64,000 bases of DNA, taken from contig OU862931.1 of the NCBI GenBank assembly GCA_917880885.1, positions 16,782,736-16,846,735 of the forward strand. The letters run 5' to 3'. How positions within the stretch are numbered: position 1 is the stretch's first letter; each line of letters opens with the position of its first letter. Origin of the DNA: Limnephilus marmoratus. Taxonomy: Eukaryota > Arthropoda > Insecta > Trichoptera > Limnephilidae. Positions 47,495 to 57,841 of the stretch are shown in pieces. The notes below the pieces were generated by a model that saw only the letters and a program-made list of their open reading frames with translations, had not been told where the DNA came from and ran no database searches. Both the position numbers and the translations under genes were made by a program.

Positions 47495-49172
47495 CAGGGG
47501 TGGGGAACCTTTTTGGCGTCGGGGGCCATTTGGATGTTTGTAGTATCACCCGCGGGCCGCACATGGAATACATTTTTGAGCGCGGGGGGGGGGGGAGGGG
47601 GTAGAATTCCATATTTTTACCGATTTTTTTTATTTTAGATAGTGCCGATTCTTCTTCCAATAAAAAAATTATATACGCAAATTCTGCAACTACCAATTTA
47701 TAACTGCTCTCAAGCAGTACAGAATATCGTATCTCGAATTTTAACATGGCCTTTAGAACTCGAGGCAGGTTTAAACTTAAAAATTGATTCTGCGCAATAT
47801 TTCACAAGATTGTATAGTAGTTTTTTAATATTATTAATTGATTTATCGTTATATTATGAATACAAAAAACAAAACTGGTTGAAATTAATTACGTATTCGG
47901 AGAATTAAAACAACATTCAGATCATGAAATGAAAATGAAGATCATGTAAATGCTTTAGCACCTAGAATTTTATAACGGAACTTCGAATAAGATAATGTTT
48001 TCCTCGAAATGTGTCAGCAGACGAATCCACAACTGGAATTTAATCGTTTCATTCTGAACACAAAAAAACTAGTTATTAAGAGTGAATTTGCTTGAGTTAG
48101 AGATAGTGTTCCCAGCTTTAATTAGTATTTCTCTCGCACTCCTACGAAATTACGCTAGCTTATGGTTTGAAACAAAAAATTTAACTCCATTCGAAACATT
48201 AAAACGTATCTGTTCGAAATGAGTCAGCAGATCAATCCACTACTGTAATTTTGACAGATCATTCGGAACATGAAACTGGTTTTAACAAGATTGAATCTGC
48301 ATGCGAGTCTCCAGCTTTGATACAACACCCAGAACGCGGAAATGGTTTTCTTCCGATTTTTGAACATGGAACACATGGATGGTTTCCTTCGAAATGCGTC
48401 ACCACATAAATCCGCAACAGGAGTTTGCATTATTAACATAACAGTCGTTTTAACATAAGAATGGATCTGTGGAGGGGTCCACCAGTCCACCAGCTTAAAT
48501 TATATTGTACTCGGAAGACCTTAATGGTTTTCCTGCATTTTTCGACAAATTTATTGACTGCAATAGAATTTTTATAATTTTATATTTATTTAGTTACTAT
48601 TTACGATAATTTATAAGGAATGATTTTTTTTATTTTTTTTATTTAACTATTTTTTCAAGGCAGAATAAAATTTTATATTTATATTAGTTACCATTTACGA
48701 TAATTTATAAGGAATGATTTTTAATTTTTTTTTATTTAACTATTTTTCAAGGCAAAATAAAAGAAGTACGGCAGTATTGTATAAAGAGAAAACATATTTT
48801 TTTCCTTCTGGAATAGAGTTGTCATTATTAATTTTCAATATTAATTTCCCCATCGTATAATAAATAATAAGAAACTAAAATAATACTAGAAAAGGATGTT
48901 GGATCACATATGTATATTTGTGTCTAACCTGATTTCTAGAAACATTGATGCACATGTAAGCACATACCGTCAGCTATGTTATAACTTTTTCTGGGTTTAA
49001 TAATAATAACTTAAAAATGTAGCTGAAACACCGTGAAAGAAAACCGTTTTCGCTTTCCGAGTGTAATTTTTTTATGGTGCTTTCCTCAGGCTGCACTAAA
49101 AGTGCTCGCGGGCTGCACCAAAAAGCTTCGCGGGCCGCATGCGGCCCGCGGGCCGGAGGTTCCCCACCCCTG
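47495..49172. mobile_element. hAT element, 1.68 kb, non-autonomous
   Basis: Termini CAGGGGTGGGGAACCT and AGGTTCCCCACCCCTG are perfect inverted repeats. Flanks GTTTAGAT and GTTTGGAT form an 8-bp duplication with one difference. Subterminal GGCCGC-rich inverted motifs occur at both ends. No transposase frame remains. Inside are a G run (47585-47602), three direct repeats (near 48003, 48213, 48388) and a 93-bp tandem pair (about 48575-48765). Confidence 0.9.
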
Positions 49173-49238
49173 GTTTGGATAGTCAGCTTATTACAATTTG
49201 ATAGAAACTGAAATGCACCTAGAATCGGCGTTCAAGGC

Positions 49239-49647
49239 GCCGCATCCGCACTCAAAAAGAAGAAAATGGAGATATATGTAATTACGAATGTCAGAGGAGC
49301 GCGCTAATATTTAAAGCGTTAAAATCGATGCGAAAATTGTGAAAATGTTTAATAAAACACGACTCGTTAAAATAGGGCAAAAATCTCGTGGAAGACGTCG
49401 TAAGTATCTTTAAAAAAAACACTGTGATTTTTTTCACAACCATAACTTGAAAAATAACTGAAACAAACGTGTTTATAATAATTTTCGGAGCATACTTTGC
49501 TATTTTTTTCTATCGAGGGAATTTCATATAATTTGCTTTTCGGCGTGAAACGCGTCTAGATATTATCTTCAAAAATAACATATATTCTTTAAGAGCTTAA
49601 AACCTTCAAATTTTTAAGGGAGATGTGTAAGGAATTCGGGTTGCGGC
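49239..49647 (+). repeat. Repeat family G, copy 3
   Basis: A 409-bp copy from GCCGCATCCG to GGGTTGCGGC (inverted termini). Clear match to 26565-26986 and, reversed, to 25239-25925 and 58612-58950. Confidence 0.75.
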
Positions 49648-50330
49648 GGCTTAATGGATCTTTCAAATGTATGTTGGATTGAATGACCGATATAAAATTG
49701 TATTTGTTAGCTTTTGAGGCTAAAGGGAGTGGGGAGAGGAAAGAGATGGGAAGAGGAAGGTTGGGAAGCAGGAAAATCATTAATTTCAGCTAATTAAATA
49801 ATTAAAAGCAACGATTTTAAGTTGTAGTTGTCGATTTTAAGTTGTAGTTTCCACCATGGCTATACTGGGAGAATCTGTGACCATCATTGATATTTAGACG
49901 TACATACAAAAGATGTCCATAGAGAAAGCAGAGGCTTTGTTTAACCCCACGAAAGAACGTCAGATTGTAAAAGTGAAAAGGGTAACTGTATAAATAAATA
50001 CTCGATGGCAGCTGTGCCGGGTGGGCTGGAGGGGAGGGGGGGGGGGGAGGAGATGGGGATGAAAGGAGAGAAGACCCCACACGGAGAGGAGCAAGCAAGA
50101 GGTACGCGTGATAAACGAGCAGCTTTAATGGGAGAAAGGACCTACGTGGATGCTGTGAGTTGAGATTGAAATGAAACGCTGTTAAAAAAACAGGAAAAAA
50201 GCAAATTCAAAAAGTGCATTTAAATTTAAGTGAGAAACTTTTGGAGCAACGATAAGAGGCGTAAAATCGGTAAGAAACAAAGAATAGTGAATAAATAAAT
50301 ATTTGCGCCTGACTGAAGAATAACTTCAAT
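49648..50330. other. Intergenic with purine-rich G run
   Basis: Includes a purine-rich segment at 49735-49775 and a G/A-rich run at 50023-50060. No gene or known repeat. Confidence 0.4.
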
Positions 50331-50760
50331 ATGTGGGAGGCGGGTAACCATTTATTTAATAACCAACACCTCTGCCGTAGGTCACCCCAAGAGGTTCACT
50401 TAGCAGGGGTGCCCGGGTTCATGAGGCAAGGTTTATCCGGGTCTTGGCTGCGGATGCGTTTGCCCACTAGCTGCATGGCAGGTCAGATCAAGAGAGAATG
50501 CTTGAGAGAGTCCATTTGACTTCTCCAGCCGTACTCTCTCGGAACATCGCCTTGCACCGCTGTGGATGGGATGGATTCATACGTCTGTCACTCCTGGACA
50601 CACTAAACCCCAGATTACCCACCCTTTTCCATCCCAGAACTTCCTCTCCTTCCTTTCCTAAAAATACCCTGCACACAGCATCCCCCAAAGATGACATGGG
50701 CCCTGAGAGGATTTATTTTTCCCAGGGCCTCCTGTTTGGAGCTAATGTAAAAAAATGCAG
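50331..50760 (+). mobile_element. SINE-like repeat S, full-length long form
   Basis: The most complete copy, about 430 bp: GGGAGGCGGG start, AACCAACACCTCTGCCG, the middle block GCCTTGCACCGCTG and TCACTCCTGGACACAC that some copies lack, tail with hairpin (decayed) and A-run. No ORF and no clear pol III boxes. The 5' part has no recognised RNA-gene ancestor. Confidence 0.8.
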
Positions 50761-50879
50761 TTTTTTTGGTTTGTAATGTTCACAGCCTTGCCTTTATGGC
50801 TCATTATTGTTTGACTTATTTTCTTGTAAAAACGAGGTTGATTTGAAGAGTTAATCACGTCGTACGATTTTGAATTGGA

Positions 50880-51150
50880 AGGTGACAAAGTTCTGGGAAG
50901 GAAAAAAGGATAGCGAAGGACGTATGAATCCATCCCTCCCACTGCGGCGATGATCCAAGAGAATCTTGCTGGAGAGGACAAAAGGCCTGCTACACAGTTG
51001 GTGGGTGGACCCGGGCAAACCTCACCCCTAAGAACCCGATCACCACTGCAAAGTCACCAAATAGAGCAAACCATATAGGGTGACCACGGCAGAGATGTTG
51101 GGTATCCAATAAATGGAACTCGAGGAGGCGATACCCGTACGCGTATTTAC
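50880..51150 (-). mobile_element. SINE-like repeat S, inverted partial copy
   Basis: Minus strand from the 5' block to about the TTCCCAGAAC block, lacking the tail hairpin. With the copy at 50331 it makes an inverted pair. Confidence 0.65.
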
Positions 51151-51191
51151 AAAACCTATACCGATTCAGTCGCGGTAACAACAATTTACAT

Positions 51192-51943
51192 TTTAAATAT
51201 ACCTCTATATTGGTTATTTTTTGTCACATTGCAAAAACAAAAATTGTTCTAAAATCTAGATAAAATAATCTTTCTGATGTGTATATTAGAAATTAATAAT
51301 TTTATTTCTAAACTAGCTGATCCGGCGAACTTCGTACCGCCTCAGAATCAAAAACTGTTGTCAACTTATTAGCTGAATTGATCTAAATTGTTTCTCCCTG
51401 CGTATCCTTTCCCCTCTCGCGTTCCCTCTCCCTCTCCCCACTCCACTTCTCCCCTTCCCCCGTCCCGCTAACCCCCCTTCCTGAGTTCCTTTCCCCCCTC
51501 CCCCCTCCCCCCCTCCCCCCTCCACCGGTTCACAGTTCAATATTATACCCCTTACAATATTGCTGCAGTTCTTTCAAAATAGGAGAATTCGTTCCATACA
51601 AAATGTATGGGGAAAATAATTTTCTTCGGAGTGGAACACCCTTTACTTTTAGGGGTATGAAAAATAGATGTTGGTCGATTCTCAGACCTAATAGATAAGC
51701 ACACAAAATTTCATAAAAATTGGTCCAGCCGTTTCGGAGGAGTATGGTAACAAACACCGTGACACGAGAATTTTATATATTAGATATATACATTTTAATA
51801 TTATTCCCATATATTGTAAATACACCTCTATATTGATAATTTTTTATCGCTTTGCAAACACAAAAATTGTTCTAAAATCTAGATAAAATAATCTTTCCAA
51901 TGTGTATATTAGAAATTAATAATTTTAATTCTAAATATTTAAA
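51192..51943. repeat. Element flanked by 120-bp direct repeats
   Basis: Direct repeats at 51192-51316 and 51823-51943 share TTGTTCTAAAATCTAGATAA and adjoining blocks. Between them lies a widespread insect repeat (about 51313-51790) from CTAGCTGATCCGGCGAACTT to GAGAATTTTATATATTAGA, with GTTGGTCGATTCTCAGACCT inside. It also holds a C/T-only tract of about 130 bp (51395-51526). Either a tandem duplication with an insertion or a very small terminal-repeat element. Confidence 0.6.
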
Positions 51944-52919
51944 TTTTGATATTGAAAATTTAAAGCGACTGAAACGCGGTAGGGATTGTAAATACGCTAC
52001 CCGTACCACCTCCAAAAATGAAATGAATGTAATTGATTTGTTTGAATACGAACGAACATAGATAATCGATTGAATGACGATATTATAAGAAGTAAATATT
52101 ACACTTATTATAAACAATAATTATCAGCCTGAAACACTCATCTACATTGAAAAAATCTTCCGAGTAAAGATACTTGCCGCCAAAAGGACATGAACCCGTG
52201 TCCTTCTGATTGCCGGTCAGAAATATTACACTGTACAAAGGAAGGCACAATCCGGAAGAATTCAAAACGCGAATGCTGGTGTGAAGTGTGAATGCCTCGT
52301 AGGTTGTTTATTCGGTGAGATAAGGCTTTGTTTGCGGTCGGATGAGCTTTCTCAGAAGGGGGAGAGAGAAAAATACTCCATGGAACTAGTTGGTCGTTGT
52401 TATTCACTAATCTAAACAAATCACCTGTCAATGGCAGCCCAGTGCAACGTTAAATGCAACTTGCATGTGGGTGGTATTGAGCATGTTTGAAACGACCCTA
52501 CTGCATTGATAAACGTCATATTATTATTGTCCAAACTTACATTAACAAAAAAACGCAGGTAGCTCTGACAACGATTTATAAAATACATTAAATAATAGAC
52601 ACTGTGAAGCTGACCAAAACGATTGCTAAATAAGGAGGTAGCGCAACACGGCATAATAACCCAAAAATAAATCACCATAATAGATCTCAAATCATAAATT
52701 TTAAAAATGTACTCGTATTAATCTGATTGAGAATAAAGTAAAAAAGAATGTGAATAACTCACTTCGTTCAGCAAGCACATCGTGGTTTTAAAATGGTTCA
52801 ATACAAATTGTCGTTCCATTTTTTTATTTAATTAGTAAACTGGAGACGTTCATACGAATTCTGCCATAAATTCATTCCTCATGGGCGTAAAAAAGATAAA
52901 TAAAAAAAATAAAAGATTG
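51944..52919. other. Intergenic; nothing recognised
   Basis: Overlapping minus-strand ORFs of 60-97 codons (52083-52690) have no family features. Confidence 0.35.
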
Positions 52920-53135
52920 GTTAAGGGAGGCCTTTAGACTTCTCCAGCCGGCGTCCCTCGACCCACCGCCTATACTAGTACTTTTCTATTCCTACCCACC
53001 CCTCGTAGCTTTTTCTTTTCCAGAACGCCGTGACTCTTCTTCCTTTCCTTAAAAATACCCTCCATAAGCACCTCCTAAGATGACAGACTCACGGAATAAT
53101 TATTTTCCTAAGGCCTACTGTGTGCAATTTATTTT
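52920..53135 (+). mobile_element. SINE-like repeat S, 5'-truncated old copy
   Basis: Begins in the GACTTCTCCAGCCGG block, continues through CTACCCACCCCTCG and TTCCAGAACG to a decayed tail and A-run. Confidence 0.6.
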
Positions 53136-53251
53136 AAAAAAAGAAAAAATAGGAAAATTTACACTCCGTTCGATTTCAATAGTTACATAGATACGTTTTG
53201 AGGGCACGAAAAATATATTTAAAAAAACGAGTGTGCTTTAGACCACACGAC

Positions 53252-53470
53252 TGAAGTAAAACTTTTTTAGCTCCATCTATACGATAGGAAGATGGAAAGA
53301 AAATGTGCGCGCGCACTGCTCTCTCTTGCCCCTACAGTAATATACGAAACGTAACTCTCTCTCTTTCTATCTTCACTAACTTAGTATATCTGCCTCTCAA
53401 CTATGTAACGCTCTCGTCACGCATTCACCATCTTACTCCAGTCAAGCGTGCATACAGAAGTTTTACTTCA
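53252..53470. mobile_element. MITE with TGAAGTAAAACTT termini
   Basis: Perfect 13-bp inverted termini (53252-53264 and 53458-53470), 219 bp in all, with a CT-rich interior (ACTCTCTCTCTTTC). It abuts a half copy of foldback family W. Superfamily unknown. Confidence 0.7.
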
Positions 53471-53597
53471 AAAATTGGTTATATAGGTTACGCTAGGTTA
53501 GGGTTGGGGTCTACTTAAAAAAAAAATCATAGCTTTTATTGACTTTTCAAAGAGGTTTTGAGTTGACTTGATTTTGAGTTGGCATGAAACCATTGTG
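53471..53597. mobile_element. Foldback family W, right half only
   Basis: Matches the core (TTGGTTATATAGGTTACG) and right arm (TTTTGAGTTGGCATG) of the copy at 25027. The left arm is missing at the junction with the neighbouring MITE. Confidence 0.65.
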
Positions 53598-53599
53598 AG

Positions 53600-53780
53600 A
53601 TTTTCACGGCCATAAGTAGACGTGTTTGATTGGCGAAAGTTTCAGACAGTCTTGCAGCATCCATCATCAGGCTTGATTCCACATTTTAGGAGGATGAAAT
53701 TCAAACACGATAGTTATATCCATAAAAGTCGTTATACTAATTGAAACAAAGTGAGAGATATAATGAAACAAAGCGCCATT
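53600..53780 (-). ncRNA. Hammerhead-like motif, family E
   Basis: On minus, 53670-53639 reads CUGAUGA, a GGAUG/UGUCU stem with wobble pairs, then GAAAC. The 7-base box and GAAA are exact. Stem III and stem I are weak, so this is probably a decayed copy. Confidence 0.45.
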
Positions 53781-54388
53781 TTCTATTGAACACAAAGGTA
53801 ATTTAGTGAATTAAGCAACACTTTGAATCTGGGATAGTTACGAAGTACGAAAACGTGATAAAGCCTTACTTAAGTAGGCATAATATTAAAACATTACCTT
53901 CCTTCGCATAAATACTGTTTCTCACATAACAAGCCTCCGATAACGTCACGACTACCTTACGTAAGTCTACGTCTCCAAGTGACGCGTGACGTTGAAGATG
54001 AAATAAAACCAGAACCAAATACCGTGCGTTATGTAATAAATTAGTAATTACATTAATAATAATGACTGCTAATTGCTAACATTATAATTTGAGTGTATAA
54101 CTTCAAAATCATCGTTGTTGCGTCAGACACGCGAAATTAGCTAACTAGCCCCTCAGACTAATTTAAAAGTCCCATAAACATCGTTGTTTCTCCCTTACTA
54201 TCATGATAAGAAATACGATCTAAACGGTGTTAGAAAGAGAAAACACCACGTTTTATTTTCAAATCTAAATGTTAACCACAAAATAATATAAATGTACACC
54301 TCACACCTTTATGAAACAAAGCTTTGACCACAGTTTTTATGAAACTTTGGGAAGTTTTTTTTATTAATTATTTTTATTTAATTAAATG
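53781..54388. other. Intergenic; nothing recognised
   Basis: No supported feature. Confidence 0.4.
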
Positions 54389-54447
54389 AAGACAATATTA
54401 GCGAAACTCAATCGGAATCTGGAGACAGAAAAATCAGAAAAGATATT

Positions 54448-54519
54448 GGCTCCGCTGGGACTCGAACCCAGAACCCTTTTCTTGCATGGAAACAGCTCTA
54501 CCGATTAAGCTACGGAACC
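54448..54519 (-). tRNA. tRNA-like sequence, left arm (probably pseudo)
   Basis: A 72-nt cloverleaf: acceptor GGTTCCG/CGGAGCC, D arm GCTT/GAGC with GG in the loop, T arm CTGGG-TTCGAGT-CCCAG, both pol III boxes intact. The anticodon arm is weak (GTTTC/GAAAA) and the loop CATGCAA has A instead of the invariant U33, so decoding is doubtful. If read normally the anticodon would be TGC. Confidence 0.6.
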
Positions 54520-54539
54520 CATACACCCATACCCCTACG

Positions 54540-54611
54540 GGTTCCGTAGCTTAATCGGTAGAGCTGTTTCCATGTAAGAAAAGGGTTCTGGGTTCGAGTC
54601 CCAGCGGAGCC
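54540..54611 (+). tRNA. tRNA-like sequence, right arm (probably pseudo)
   Basis: As the left arm, but one base differs in the anticodon loop (CATGTAA; nominal anticodon TGT). No CCA is encoded. No pol III T-run follows closely. tRNA pseudogene or head of a SINE-like element. Confidence 0.6.
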
Positions 54612-54670
54612 AATATCTTTTCTGATTTTTCTGTCTCCAGATTTCGATTGAGTTTCGCTAATATTGTCTT

Positions 54671-55082
54671 AATTAAATATTATAATTTGAGATTTTAATC
54701 ATAAAGTTTAAAAAAAATTAATAATAAATAATTATTTTTACATAAACGACATAAAGTGAGGTGACGATAAAGTTATAATACATTTGTGTAATAAAACATG
54801 TTAGCGTTTTTTTTCTATCGTACTGATAGAAAAAAACGTAAGGTGAGCGATTTTTAAAACTTTTTTAATTTTTCCATTAAAATTATAAGTTTATTTAAAA
54901 ATGTGAAATTTGAAAGCATATTTTATCACCTTTCAAAAATAGTTCTAGTTTTTAGTTTTCGGATACGTTGAGAAAAATTCCATTAAATTGAATTTTATTG
55001 CAAAGCGAAAATATTTTGACCTTCTTAAAAAATACGCCTGAGGCCCTAGGGCTAGTTTTATTTGATCAAATTGTTAAGTTTT
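54671..55082. other. AT-rich flank; nothing recognised
   Basis: Contains an imperfect hairpin around TTTTTTTCTATCG/CGATAGAAAAAA (about 54808-54836). Possibly the 5' side of the Penelope-like relic, but no RT motif is readable. Confidence 0.35.
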
Positions 55083-55401
55083 TTTTCTGTTTATGTTGGA
55101 CAAACTGGCCGGTCCTTTAACACTAGATTCAAAGAACACATGCGATCGTTTAAAAAAAATAATAAAATAGAATCACAATTTACCAAACATCTCTTAGAAA
55201 ACAATCACTCACTTAGTGATAATTGATAATAATAAACCATTTCCGTTACACTTACAAAATAAAGGACGCAAACTCAATCTGTTAGAGCAGTTGGAAATTA
55301 ATAAAAACTCTAATAATCAGAACGCTAATTTAATTAATGAACAAATAAATATAATTCGCTCGCCACTTTTAGATATATTTAAACCTAGTCCAAATACCTA
55401 A
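55083..55401 (+). pseudogene. Penelope-like element, GIY-YIG endonuclease end
   Basis: Frame 1 (55092-55226) encodes YVGQTGRSFNTRFKEHMRSF and TKHLLENNHS, the conserved first half of a Penelope GIY-YIG endonuclease (YVG-Q-TGRSF-R-EH). After a frameshift near 55216-55226, the next frame gives KGRKLNLLEQLEI and INIIRSPLLDIF, the usual C-terminal end. The endonuclease nicks target DNA for retrotransposition. The RT domain is missing and the copy is dead. A hAT element is inserted exactly at the stop codon. Confidence 0.85.
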
Positions 55402-55404
55402 CTG

Positions 55405-56081
55405 CAGTGGCGGTTCTTCACAGGGGGACAATGGGGACGGTCCCCGCCAGTTACACTCAAAACCTACTAAAGGAAAAGGAAATAACAGTCGATGCGTTGT
55501 CTTCACCAAAATGAATGAATTCTTTAAACATAAAAGTAATTAACATTTGCAGAAATAAAATACAAATAATTATTCCGGATGATTTTAATAAGACAGTACG
55601 CGCGTACAGCGAACAATGTACGGAGCACAAAACAGCGGGTCAATTTCTCAGTGCGCAGATTCTAATGCGCACTTGGGGGACGATCCGAAGTATCCCCATA
55701 CTTTCCTTGCGTCGTTTCACTATCGTATGCAACTGCGCATGCGCAGTCGTATGTGAATTCAAATACCCGCGGGGATAATTCTTTGGATCCCCACAGAAAC
55801 ATTTGTTTGCGAAGTTTCGGGCGGGAATCGCTCGCGTTCAAATTAGTTTGATAATAATCTCAACAAGATAAAGCTTTATTTTTATTATACTATATTGTAA
55901 ATTGGCATATATCTTTGGATATTTTATATTATTTTGTGTTTAGATATCCGACTAGCATGATTAGACCATAAAATATTTTTTTGAGAAGTTTTATATTATA
56001 TTCTACGGGTGGTGAGATTGCGGTACAGTACGTAAAAAAATATCGATCCCCACCACTAAAAAAGTGCTCGAGCCGCCACTG
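55405..56081. mobile_element. hAT MITE, 677 bp
   Basis: Inverted termini CAGTGGCGGTTC / GAGCCGCCACTG and a perfect 8-bp duplication CCTAACTG (55397-55404, 56082-56089). No transposase. The interior holds a GCGCATGCGCAG palindrome and the GGGGACG blocks seen in this MITE type. Confidence 0.95.
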
Positions 56082-56089
56082 CCTAACTG

Positions 56090-56520
56090 TGCTATAAAGT
56101 AAATACATGAGTCATCGTGGGTTTATTCAAGAGCATAATGACGACCATTTCAAATATCAATTGTATTATAAGGTAAATCCTGATGAATCATCACGGGTTT
56201 ATTTTGTGGAATAATTAACGACCTTCAGTCAAATTTAAACAATCCAGTAATTGGGAAACTTAACCATTAATATTTCAGTCATTTTACTTAGAAGTTTAGG
56301 GGCACAGGTAATAAAAATAAAAAGCTATTCATTTTTTCATCATAAGTATCTGTCTACTAATGACATAAATACACCGTCTGTAGGTGGTATATATTATAAC
56401 AACCACAGTTTTAAAATGCCTTCAGAGGGCGAAACAGCTGTAACGCATAATAATAATTACGAAGCAGAAGCAGAATTTGTTTATAATAAACTCTTTTTAT
56501 ACATGGAATAATAATATTAT
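56090..56520 (+). mobile_element. 3' region of the Penelope-like element
   Basis: Continues the element after the hAT insertion. At 56412-56441 a GCC/GGGC hairpin is followed by GAAACAGCUGU, where ACAGCUGU is self-complementary, as in the hammerhead-bearing terminal repeats of Penelope-like elements. The CUGANGA box is not recognisable (UUUAAAA). A related motif is at 61106-61128 on minus. Confidence 0.55.
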
Positions 56521-57174
56521 TAAATATATTTAAAAAAAATAAACTTAATAACATTAAATTAATTAAAAAAAGTTAAGTTTATTATTTATTATTAAAAAAA
56601 AAATCCCTTATTTTTCAACAAATTCATAACACATTGACATTGTTGGGGTAGTACTGCCAACACTAAGACCTCATTTAAAACACATATTTCTGTTGTTAAG
56701 CCTCGTTTACGAAGAAGAGAGAATGGTTACAAATGTGTCATTAGCGATATGCCTATTAAAATAATTTTAATGTCATGCCGACTCACACTAGATAAAACGT
56801 TTTCTGAATTATATCATTAGGGTTGCTTTTGAAATAACATCATTATTTGTTATGACAAGGCGATAGCTTATCCATTAAAAATATAATAAAACCTAACAGT
56901 AAAATAGTCACGGTGACAATATTTAAGATAATGTAATTAGCCAAATTAAATACCTCCATTAAAACAAAATTATAGCGCAAGTACTTAAAGGTGCGCCTAA
57001 AAACAAACAAGCTTTCTATAAAACGTATTAATTGACTAGTAATATAAGTACCAAGTGATAGAAAGGTATTCAGTATTAAAATGCAGCATTAAAAAATTCG
57101 TTGATATTGTTTATATTCTTTTTACAAAAGCGTTGTGCTTAACGTATGTTTAGCACACCTGTGGATTTGCCGTA
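56521..57174. other. AT-rich intergenic; nothing recognised
   Basis: Short AT hairpins only. Confidence 0.4.
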
Positions 57175-57430
57175 AGAACAAGGTACATTCCAAGCGACAC
57201 TTGTTAAGAGAGCTTCTAGCCGATGTCGATTGGACCGCTCACGGTGGTCATCATGAATCAGTAAGCCACTCTAAACGTTAGTAGTCGGAAATGGGTTTTT
57301 CGGACGCCGCAGCTGGGAAAATTCCAAACGATTGGTTTGAAGTGCCTCGCGAGGTGACGTCGATTGGACTATTTCGGGGTAAATTGCGCATTAACGCGAA
57401 TCAACGGTTTTCGGAAGTTTTTCGTAACTT
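57175..57430. promoter_or_regulatory. Unique GC-richer island, candidate regulatory
   Basis: Not repeated in the window, markedly richer in GC and CpG than its flanks, with two CGATTGG CCAAT-type motifs and GTGACGTCG. No ORF. Could be a conserved enhancer or promoter. Confidence 0.25.
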
Positions 57431-57841
57431 ACTTATTAGAGTTCCAAATATAGTTTAAGAACTTTGAAGGCGAGAGAATTGCGAGCAAAGTAATGATAAG
57501 ATAAGATTTAAAATACGAATACAAATGACTAAACTTATGTTTACTTATAAATAACGTAAGTACAACTTTCACTATGCGGCTTTGCCCGAATTTTAATACT
57601 CTTTTTTAAACTTATTTTGAAAGCTAAACCACTTTTTCTAAAGATCTACAGCACTACCACAAAAAAATGCCTCTTTTTTTACTTTTCAAAAAACCCGACA
57701 AAATGGGAAATAATCATTTTTAAATCAAATTCAAGACCTATCGACTTTTTTCTTCAAAAAAAATTGATTACGAGAGATTGTTATTTTATGTTGTAGATAA
57801 AGTTGTTTTGAATTTTTTTAAATATTTTTATTATAATACAG

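Larger units (their letters stand above)
54389..54670. repeat. Palindrome with tRNA-like arms
   Basis: Two 132-bp arms (54389-54520 and 54539-54670) are reverse complements with two mismatches and no gaps, around an 18-nt loop. Each arm consists of a 72-nt tRNA-like sequence nearest the loop plus about 58 bp of outer flank. The near identity implies recent formation or ongoing gene conversion. Confidence 0.95.
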
